Assembly: GCA_001730015.1 (NCBI GenBank)
Contig: MDLA01000162.1
Location: 1 to 47,434, forward strand
From: Chromatiales bacterium (ex Bugula neritina AB1)
GTDB lineage: Bacteria > Pseudomonadota > Gammaproteobacteria > Granulosicoccales > Granulosicoccaceae
Length of the DNA: 47,434 nucleotides
Direction: 5' to 3'
A model generated the notes under the pieces. The model was given only the letters and a program-made list of their open reading frames with translations, had not been told where the DNA came from and made no database searches. A program made the translations under genes and the position numbers. This document shows positions 41,137 through 47,434 of the stretch, piece after piece; positions within the stretch are counted from its first letter, which is position 1; every line of letters starts with the position of its first letter.

Positions 41137-43155
41137 TTAGCGGTTTACTGACCAAATAGATGCATCGCGTATCCAGAAGGCGTCCCGGTAAGAGGCATTT
41201 TCGGCTCTAAAGATAACCTGAGTGGTGCCCTCGGGGATATAACTTCCGCCTGATATGCCCGTGTAGTACGAGCGGAATTTATCAAAATTATTTTCTGGTT
41301 CGTACTGGCGCTGTGGTGTGTGCCAGCTCGCTCCTGCGTCGAAAGACATTTGCAGACTGGTTGCTCCGGTAGCATCGTTGCTGCTGCCACCGGTTAACGC
41401 GTTAAATCGCAGCACACTGTTGGGTGGGGCTGGCTCGTCGAAATAAAGTGTAATCGTTTCGCCTGCGTTGCTGTCTGCACGCTGGGTCCTTTCTGTAGCT
41501 TTTATAATGGTAAATGGTATTCCCGGGGACAGATAAAAATCGTCCCAGTGATAGGTGTTGGGGTGGCAGCTGGTTTGATAGATTGTTTCTGATTTGCTGG
41601 TATTGTGTGGTTGTCGCCCGTCACATGATTTTGTTGTATTGTAGGCATAGTGTGTAAACTGCACGACTAATTCATTGTGTAATTCCGGCACTATATATTC
41701 ACCGATGCAGCCATTGCCATACTCTGGCATACATAACGAAACCTGATCCCATTTTTCAGCCTCATTGGCCCACGCTGTTCTAGTTGGCGTTTTTAGTATT
41801 GTAAGTCTGAATCGGGCCCGCTTTCTATTGTCGGTAACATTATATAGAGTGATGTCCGGGTTGTTGTCACCATTGAGGTGATCATACATCACCTGATTAT
41901 AGTTGCTGTGGGTAATCACCCAGCTTTCGCCTTGTGGTGCTTCCGCGTAGAGATCCAGCCGTTCCGGGTTTCCGGGGTTGGCGATTTGTGCACGTTTGTA
42001 AACCGCCTGTGGATCCTTAGGGCTGATGTATTCTCCATTTTCCAGAAAACTCGTACCTTTCATTACCAGTGTACGAAATACATTTATGTTTCCCAGAATT
42101 TCCTGCGGGCTATTGCGGCCTTCGTCGAGAGCGGTATTTATGTTAAACCCATTGACCGCTTTGCCGTTGGCGTCGGCGACTACATCGCCCTCAGGCAGTT
42201 GCAGATGGGTTTCGAGCGGTGTCAGGTCGAGTTGCCAGTAGTCTCGCCCGGTGGTGCGATAGGTTGAAACGCTGAATTCTACTATTGCACTACCGTCACT
42301 TGTGTCGAGCAGATGGTCGGGCGTCAGGGTCAATTTTGAAGCGCCCGCTGCATAGGCGGCAGTCATCAAATGATCGGCGCATAGATAGATCATGTCTTCG
42401 TAGCGCACAATAGGGTGGACACCCGCAGAATCCAGTAGTGTTATTTCGTTGTCTGGTTTCCAGAACGCGGCAAGGATGTATTCATCGCCATTGTAGTCTG
42501 CCGGAATATTGAAAAATTTCACCATGAAGGTGTAGCTGCGGTCAGGATTCTGGTCAGTCGTAACAATTGGTGGTTTGCCGCATCGATTACCATGTTCCCC
42601 CATAAACGCGTTTTCATTCCACCAGAACGGATCGTTAAATCCGGAGCCGGAGCCCGGGCTGACATAACCGTCGCGAGAGTGAGCGGTGATATCCCAGTGG
42701 CGTGCTACAGCCTGGGTGTTGCGTGCATAGTGACTGTAATCCAGGCCGTCTACCGTGTCAGTGTGGAGATCGATCACGTTGTTGCTGAGCGTGGCAACTT
42801 CAGGATCTGGCAGGGCGAATACTTCGCCTTTCGTGTACTCACGAAATGTCTGATCCCGGAACGACATCGGAGGGATACTGCCCATTAGAGAGTCTGGGCT
42901 GGTGTTGGTGAAGTCCTCGCAGAAGTATGTCTGTGCCTGACCAGTAAAGCGATCACAGTAATTTGCTGGCGGACTGGCTGGTTCCGGATTAAACGGATCG
43001 ATTGTGTTGCTGGTGACGTTGAGGTCAGCGGTACTAGTCTCTGAACCGGATTGAGGCTGAACAGAGCTTCCGCCCGAACAGCTGGAAATTGCCAGAGCCA
43101 ATGCAATTTGAACAAGCGACCCTACTTTGCCGGTACACAGAGTGTTGATATTCAT
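41137..43155 (-). CDS. Large putative lipoprotein of unknown function
   Basis: From the ATG at 43155 (672 residues; the frame is open to a TTG at 43215) the N-terminus reads MNINTLCTGKVGSLVQIALA then LAISSCSGGSS, a lipoprotein signal with the lipidated cysteine at about 26. After a Ser/Thr/Pro linker the protein is beta-rich with many Trp, Asn and paired Cys. Segments such as IVEFSVSTYRTTGRDYWQLDLTPLETHLQLPEGD look lectin-like, and a C-terminal module about 120 residues long (ETITLYFDEPAPPNSVLRF to the end) looks like a separate beta-sandwich. I do not recognise a catalytic motif. Surface carbohydrate binding would be a guess. Confidence 0.7.
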   Translation of the reverse strand: MNINTLCTGKVGSLVQIALALAISSCSGGSSVQPQSGSETSTADLNVTSNTIDPFNPEPASPPANYCDRFTGQAQTYFCEDFTNTSPDSLMGSIPPMSFRDQTFREYTKGEVFALPDPEVATLSNNVIDLHTDTVDGLDYSHYARNTQAVARHWDITAHSRDGYVSPGSGSGFNDPFWWNENAFMGEHGNRCGKPPIVTTDQNPDRSYTFMVKFFNIPADYNGDEYILAAFWKPDNEITLLDSAGVHPIVRYEDMIYLCADHLMTAAYAAGASKLTLTPDHLLDTSDGSAIVEFSVSTYRTTGRDYWQLDLTPLETHLQLPEGDVVADANGKAVNGFNINTALDEGRNSPQEILGNINVFRTLVMKGTSFLENGEYISPKDPQAVYKRAQIANPGNPERLDLYAEAPQGESWVITHSNYNQVMYDHLNGDNNPDITLYNVTDNRKRARFRLTILKTPTRTAWANEAEKWDQVSLCMPEYGNGCIGEYIVPELHNELVVQFTHYAYNTTKSCDGRQPHNTSKSETIYQTSCHPNTYHWDDFYLSPGIPFTIIKATERTQRADSNAGETITLYFDEPAPPNSVLRFNALTGGSSNDATGATSLQMSFDAGASWHTPQRQYEPENNFDKFRSYYTGISGGSYIPEGTTQVIFRAENASYRDAFWIRDASIWSVNR

Positions 43156-43417
43156 GGTGGTGGGTTGCGTAATTTGTTTGCCGATTGTCAGGCTCTGGAT
43201 GTTACTGAAAATCAATTACTTCCGTGGCTGGTGCCGGGGTAGTTGTATGCGATAGCACATCACCTGAAGACAAGTAATCTCCTGATTGTTTGAGGCGCAT
43301 AGCCTTGCAAATCATAATTCCCGATTCCACCTCGATTAAAACGAGCTAAAATGGCTGGAAACGGCTGTTGCCGGGTACTCGTGCAGCGCCTCCTTTGGAT
43401 ACGGACACATAAAACAA

Positions 43418-44662
43418 ATGAAAAACAGCGGTTACTACAGTCAGTTCGGGGGCGCTTTTATTCCCGAAATTCTGGTGCCAACCTTCGATGAGCTAGAGTC
43501 GGCCTATCTGGCAGCACGTGAAGACGAATCATTCTGGAGAGAGTACCAGGAGCTGATGTCGACCTACTCTTGCCGGGCCACCCCGATCACACGGCTCGAC
43601 AACCTCAGCGAGCAGCTTGGCGGCGCTGGCATTTATGTAAAACGCGAAGACCTGAACCACACCGGCGCCCATAAGGCCAACAACGTAATGGGGCAGGGCT
43701 TACTCACCCGCCGTATGGGTAAAAAGCGCGTTATTGCCGAAACCGGAGCCGGGCAGCACGGTGTAGCCACAGCAACAATGGCTGCCAAATTCGGCTTTGA
43801 CTGCACTATTTATATGGGGGCTCACGATGTGGCCCGCCAACGTCCGAATGTATTCTGGATGGAGCAAATGGGTGCCACAGTGGTTGCTGTTAACGAGGGC
43901 AGTCAAACGCTGAAAGATGCGATCAATGAAGCCTTCCGCGATTGGGTAAGCAACATGGACGATACCCACTACGTCCTTGGTACAGCCTGTGGTCCGCACC
44001 CGTTTCCGGAAATGGTCACCTGGTTCCAGTCTATAATTGGTACGGAATCGAGAAAGCAGATGCTTGATCGTACCGGCAAGTTACCGGCGCGTGTGTACGC
44101 CTGTGTCGGTGGTGGTTCAAATGCGATGGGGATTTTCAGCGGTTTCATGGACGATAAAGAAGTCGAGCTGGTCGGAGTTGAAGCCGGGGGGCGGGGTACC
44201 GGGGTTGGGCAGCACGCAGCACGCCTGGCCTACGACGATGCATCCATTGGTGTGGCACAGGGATACAAAACCTACTTTCTGCAAGACAGAGACGGGCAAA
44301 TGCAAGATACCCATAGTGTGTCTGCCGGCCTTGATTACGTGGGCGTATCACCCATTTTGAGTTCACTGCACGAAAATGAACGCGTGCGCTTTGAAGCAGC
44401 CACCGATGACCAGGTGGTCGAAGCCATGCAGCGTACCGTTCGCCATGAAGGATTGATACCAGCGCTTGAGTCATCGCACGCTTTTGCGCAAGCGTATCGC
44501 GAGGCTCCTGATTTATCTCCTGATGACAGCATCCTGATTAATATGTCCGGCCGTGCAGACAAAGATATATTTACTGTCGCAGATGCTGTTGATGATCCGA
44601 AGTGGCGGGAATTTATTATCGACAAAGCGGCAGCCTACCAGCGGGAGATGAACGATGCGTGA
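43418..44662 (+). CDS. trpB: Tryptophan synthase beta subunit
   Basis: A 414-residue protein starting MKNSGYYSQFGGAFIPEIL. The PLP lysine lies in YVKREDLNHTGAHKANNV, followed by AETGAGQHGVATATMAAKFG and the phosphate-binding glycine loop YACVGGGSNAMG. C-terminal GLIPALESSHAFA and LINMSGRADKD are also conserved. It joins indole and serine to make tryptophan. The stop overlaps trpA by 8 bases. trpF and other trp genes are not adjacent. Confidence 0.95.
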   Translation: MKNSGYYSQFGGAFIPEILVPTFDELESAYLAAREDESFWREYQELMSTYSCRATPITRLDNLSEQLGGAGIYVKREDLNHTGAHKANNVMGQGLLTRRMGKKRVIAETGAGQHGVATATMAAKFGFDCTIYMGAHDVARQRPNVFWMEQMGATVVAVNEGSQTLKDAINEAFRDWVSNMDDTHYVLGTACGPHPFPEMVTWFQSIIGTESRKQMLDRTGKLPARVYACVGGGSNAMGIFSGFMDDKEVELVGVEAGGRGTGVGQHAARLAYDDASIGVAQGYKTYFLQDRDGQMQDTHSVSAGLDYVGVSPILSSLHENERVRFEAATDDQVVEAMQRTVRHEGLIPALESSHAFAQAYREAPDLSPDDSILINMSGRADKDIFTVADAVDDPKWREFIIDKAAAYQREMNDA

Positions 44663-45434
44663 GCAAACTATACTGGAGCAATCCATACGACAGGCGCGGG
44701 CAAAAAAAGATATTCTGCTGATGACTCATATTGTATTGGGTTACCCCAGCTTTGACGATTCCCTGCGTATGGTTGAAGATATGGTCAAGGCTGGTGTTGA
44801 CCTGATGGAGCTGCAGATACCGTTTTCTGAACCAATGGCCGATGGCCCGGTTATATTGAAAGCGAATGCTGAAGCGTTGAAAAACGGTGCGACTGTCGAG
44901 CAGAGTTTTCGAATTGCCGAGCGCATTACCAAAGAATTCGACATCCCGTTTTTGTTCATGGCCTACTACAACATCTTGTACTGTCAGGGGGTTGCGAGCT
45001 TTGTCGATCAGTGCCGGCAGGCAGGCATACAAGGTTGCATTATCCCCGATTTGCCGCCGGCAGAAGGGCAGGAATATCTGGATGCCATGCACGCCGCCAG
45101 GCTTTCACCAATTCATATATTCACACCTAATACACCTGTTGATCGAATGCGTCACCTCAGCGATAACAGCGCCGGGTTTATCTATACCGTGGCGCGTAAA
45201 GGCGTGACCGGTAAAGATACCGCATTCTCTGATGAACTCACCGACTACCTGGCTTTGTGTAACAGTAATACCGACCTCCCGCTCGCAGTTGGTTTCGGTG
45301 TGAAAACCCGCGAAGACGTGAATTTTCTACGCGGTAAAGTCGATATAGCAGTGGTTGGATCAGAAACCATCCGCGTGATGGAGCGCGATGGCGTTGGTGC
45401 AGTTAAAGGCTTTATTGAAACACTGATCGACTGA
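44655..45434 (+). CDS. trpA: Tryptophan synthase alpha subunit
   Basis: A 259-residue TIM barrel. The catalytic glutamate lies in DLMELQIPFSEPMADGPVI, which also holds the catalytic aspartate (ADGP). FMAYYNILY, IPDLPPAE, and IYTVARKGVTG with VGFGVKTRED line the indole-glycerol-phosphate pocket. It cleaves indole-3-glycerol phosphate to indole. The active-site segment reads LQIPFSEPMADGP where many alpha subunits have LGVPFSDPLADGP, a conservative variant. Confidence 0.93.
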   Translation: MREQTILEQSIRQARAKKDILLMTHIVLGYPSFDDSLRMVEDMVKAGVDLMELQIPFSEPMADGPVILKANAEALKNGATVEQSFRIAERITKEFDIPFLFMAYYNILYCQGVASFVDQCRQAGIQGCIIPDLPPAEGQEYLDAMHAARLSPIHIFTPNTPVDRMRHLSDNSAGFIYTVARKGVTGKDTAFSDELTDYLALCNSNTDLPLAVGFGVKTREDVNFLRGKVDIAVVGSETIRVMERDGVGAVKGFIETLID

Positions 45435-45621
45435 AGGGGGTTGTTGGGTGTTCGCTATTCGTGCTTAAGCTCAGGGTGACTCCTGAAAGTTAGTCTGAGA
45501 GGCACTCTGAGCATAGCAATTGTAGCCTTAGATCTTCTCAAGATACGCACTAGCACCACCGGTGCCACCGAGATTTCTGGGGGCGCCAATAACTAGTACT
45601 CACCTAGAAAAAAACGCGACT

Positions 45622-45729
45622 GAGGACCACTCAGGACCTGCAATTTTTCACCGACAACATGTGGTTATTTAAATTGACTAAACGCCCATGTGGTGTACGC
45701 CAAGTATTACGCACCTGAGTGATCCTCGC
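45622..45729. repeat. Palindromic MITE-like element, copy 2
   Basis: This 108-base stretch aligns without gaps to 9306-9413, with about 81 of 108 positions identical by hand count. It is itself an imperfect inverted repeat (GAGGACCACTCAGG against CCTGAGTGATCCTC). The outer 23-bp arms of copy 1 are absent; instead a 9-bp inverted repeat ACTAGCACC flanks it at 45549-45557 and 45750-45758. It lies in the roughly 520-base gap between trpA and the oxygenase gene, which otherwise shows no gene. Confidence 0.75.
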
Positions 45730-45958
45730 GACTCCATTGTTTCGGGAAGGGTGCTAGTTCGTCTGGGAGTCAAGTCGGGGAAACTAGAAACGGTTTTAGC
45801 ACGTGCTATATGAAACAGCAACGACATCACAGTTTTTCATAGGCCATAGTCAATAGTGTGAAGTATTGTTTACACTGTTTTCCATTCAGTTGACAAGTAC
45901 CTTCTTGATCGCGAGACTGCGCGCCAGCCGCAGAGGCGCGATCAATTCGGGAAAAAAT

Positions 45959-46552
45959 GTGACTGCAAAAAACTATTCTGACTTTCTGGAATTTTCAGAA
46001 CCAGAAGATCTGACTAACTTCTATTTCTATAAACAGGCATTAAGTGACCAACAGATTGGTGTCGTTGAAAAATTAAGCGAATCTCTCAAAGACGAACGTG
46101 GCACGGCAGGAGGAGAAACCAACGACAGCTATCGCAGTAGTCGAATTCGCTGGATACATTACGGCAATGACAGTCATTGGTTGTATGAGACGTTGGGCAC
46201 CATGGCGGCGACAGCAAACCGTGCATTATGGAATTTCAATATTGCCGCGATGACGGAAAGCATCCAGTTTGGCGAGTATCACGCAACCGAGAATGGACAC
46301 TATGACTGGCATCTGGATATAGGTGCTGGCAGTTTCAAGAGAAAAATAAGCATAGTCGTGCAACTGACTGATCCGGCAGAGTATGAAGGTGGCGATCTAG
46401 AGTTGTTGTTTGGCCGAAGTCCGCAGCGAGTGGAGCGAGGTAAAGGCAATGTGACCGTCTTTCCGTCCTACGTGTTACACCGTGTTACCCCGGTAACCAA
46501 AGGTATCAGGCGGTCACTCGTGATCTGGGTTTCCGGGGAGCCGTTTCGTTAG
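45959..46552 (+). CDS. PKHD-type 2OG-Fe(II) oxygenase
   Basis: The GTG at 45959 follows GGGA with a 6-base spacer and gives 197 residues; the frame is open upstream to an ATG at 45866 that adds 31 poorly conserved residues. ESIQFGEYHATENGHYDWHLDIG supplies the HxD iron ligands, SIVVQLTDPAEYEGGDLELLFG is the family core, and FPSYVLHRVTPVTKGIRRSLVIWVSGEPFR gives the distal histidine and the 2-oxoglutarate arginine. The layout fits PiuC/YbiX-type hydroxylases, often iron-responsive. No TonB receptor is adjacent, so the role is open. Confidence 0.82.
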   Translation: MTAKNYSDFLEFSEPEDLTNFYFYKQALSDQQIGVVEKLSESLKDERGTAGGETNDSYRSSRIRWIHYGNDSHWLYETLGTMAATANRALWNFNIAAMTESIQFGEYHATENGHYDWHLDIGAGSFKRKISIVVQLTDPAEYEGGDLELLFGRSPQRVERGKGNVTVFPSYVLHRVTPVTKGIRRSLVIWVSGEPFR

Positions 46553-46784
46553 TGTTGCACAACCAATGGTAACTGTGTTTCGAGCGCTGTTTGATTTGGG
46601 CTAGTTGCTTAGGCTCGGGGGCGATAAGTTTGATTGTCGATTGATGGGAAAGTTAACCTGATGTAATTCCGCTGTTTTTCTGTAGTGGTTCACATTGTTC
46701 GTGGACTATTCAATCTAAGATTCCGCCTGCAGTCTCGGATGTAGGAAGTATTTAAACTCAAATCAAATCGACAGGAAAAATACT

Positions 46785-47434
46785 TTGTCCATCAGATACT
46801 ACAATTCGCCACTGGCATCGACTGCCGTGCTGGCAGTTGCCATGCTTGCAACGCCGGTACTTGTACAGGCGCAAGATACAATTGACTGCATAGATACAGG
46901 AATAATAGGGGACGGCTGGGGCTGGAATGGATTTGAGTCGTGCTTAGTGGGGTTGCCGGTCGTCGATGAACCTGCCGATCCAGGCGTAGCAATCTGCGTG
47001 GATACTAATCCAGTCGGTGATGGCTGGGGGTGGGATGGCAGCGCGTCATGTCGGATTGAGTATGAAGAAGAGTTGGTATTGGTGGAAGGTGTAGCCGGCC
47101 CAATGGGGCACCCAGGACCACGAGGTGAGCAAGGCCCTCAAGGTGAACCTGGGATTCGAGGTGTGCAAGGTCCTCGAGGATCCAAGGGTGAGAAAGGTAA
47201 TCGTGGTTCGCAAGGACCAACGGGTCCCCAGGGAGATAGAGGTCAAAAGGGATCGACTGGTCCGATCGGTCCACAGGGAGCGCCAGGTGCTAAGGGTAAT
47301 GCAGGAGCCCCCGGAGCCAAAGGTGATGCAGGAGCCCCTGGAGCCAAAGGTGATGCAGGAGCCCCTGGAGCCAAAGGTGATGCAGGAGCCCCTGGAGCCA
47401 AAGGTGATGCAGGAGCCCCTGGAGCCAAAGGTGA
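46785..47434 (+). CDS. Collagen-like secreted protein, 5' part (runs off window)
   Basis: The start is a TTG at 46785 with AGGA 8 bases upstream; no ATG is nearby. Residues 1-29 form a signal peptide ending VQA. Two matching cysteine modules follow: CIDTGIIGDGWGWNGFESC (35-53) and CVDTNPVGDGWGWDGSASC (71-89). From about residue 102 the chain is Gly-X-Y: GVAGPMGHPGPRGEQ..., at first varied, then a nearly exact 27-base repeat encoding GAPGAKGDA from 47304, with four full copies and a fifth cut by the window end. Such repeats form triple-helical stalks of surface or spore-type filaments; the distal domain is not visible. Confidence 0.85.
   Translation, partial: MSIRYYNSPLASTAVLAVAMLATPVLVQAQDTIDCIDTGIIGDGWGWNGFESCLVGLPVVDEPADPGVAICVDTNPVGDGWGWDGSASCRIEYEEELVLVEGVAGPMGHPGPRGEQGPQGEPGIRGVQGPRGSKGEKGNRGSQGPTGPQGDRGQKGSTGPIGPQGAPGAKGNAGAPGAKGDAGAPGAKGDAGAPGAKGDAGAPGAKGDAGAPGAKG
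47304..47434 (+). repeat. 27-bp tandem repeat inside the collagen-like gene
   Basis: Units start at 47304, 47331, 47358, 47385 and 47412 (last one partial), each encoding GAPGAKGDA. Only the first differs, by a C for T (GCCCCC against GCCCCT). Near-identity at DNA level suggests recent expansion, so copy number probably varies among strains. The array continues past the window edge. Confidence 0.9.

Noticed and set aside
47005..47428. Minus-strand frames rich in Ala/Pro/Leu opposite the collagen-like gene
   Set aside because: They are the complement of the Gly-X-Y repeat; repeats of 27 bases keep all frames open.

Overview
The window looks like a chromosomal segment from a marine, aerobic, Gram-negative gammaproteobacterium. 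The indications are tamA-tamB, a FimV-like protein, PilY1, a fused cysNC, TRAP transport and a DMSP-demethylase-like gene. A Granulosicoccus-like lineage would fit, but that is inference from gene content. Housekeeping genes (tamAB, cysD-cysNC, pyrC-pyrE, hpt, trpBA) alternate with accessory blocks.

Layout. 1-783: 3' end of an ISAs1-type transposase whose right end interrupts a uracil-DNA glycosylase-family gene. 789-2839: minus-strand set of a winged-helix regulator, a FAS1-domain protein and a DUF2927 protein. 3198-5280: a cyclic-di-GMP-I riboswitch (minus strand, about 5180-5280) upstream of a secreted-looking VWD-like protein that carries a GDPH self-cleavage motif and is followed by a good intrinsic terminator. 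5613-8349: divergent FAD oxidoreductase and enolase-superfamily dehydratase/racemase. 8407-15268: FimV-N-like protein, a long palindromic element, then tamA-tamB. 15451-19074: PilY1 whose VWA domain is split by a LamG-like insertion. 19155-19736: membrane-anchored Mrr-like protein. 19945-23684: cysNC and a cysD whose reading frame carries an extra N-terminal half resembling an inactivated IS630-type transposase.

24110-27240: glutamine amidotransferase, N-formylglutamate-amidohydrolase-like protein and TauE/SafE permease, with a phased TGTCATGACA operator array in the divergent promoter region, then a flavin-reductase-like gene. 27372-31602: DmdA-like protein, pyrC, pyrE, hpt, dual-specificity phosphatase. 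31677-32279: cytochrome P460 gene with an in-frame stop at the signal-peptide junction. 32772-35349: AGCS symporter and a tandem SnoaL-like protein. 35425-40996: TRAP transporter and cobalt-type nitrile hydratase genes in one minus-strand run, with a TauD-like dioxygenase upstream. 41137-43155: large lipoprotein of unknown function. 43418-45434: trpB-trpA. 45622-45729: second copy of the palindromic element. 45959-46552: PKHD-type 2OG-Fe(II) oxygenase. 46785-end: collagen-like secreted protein, cut by the window edge.

The most notable points are the transposase-CysD fusion, the c-di-GMP riboswitch linked to a GDPH/VWD surface protein, the nitrile hydratase operon with its own TRAP transporter, the two-copy 108-bp hairpin repeat, and the collagen-like protein with paired GDGWGW cysteine modules. 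All protein calls rest on motif recognition by eye; no database search was run.
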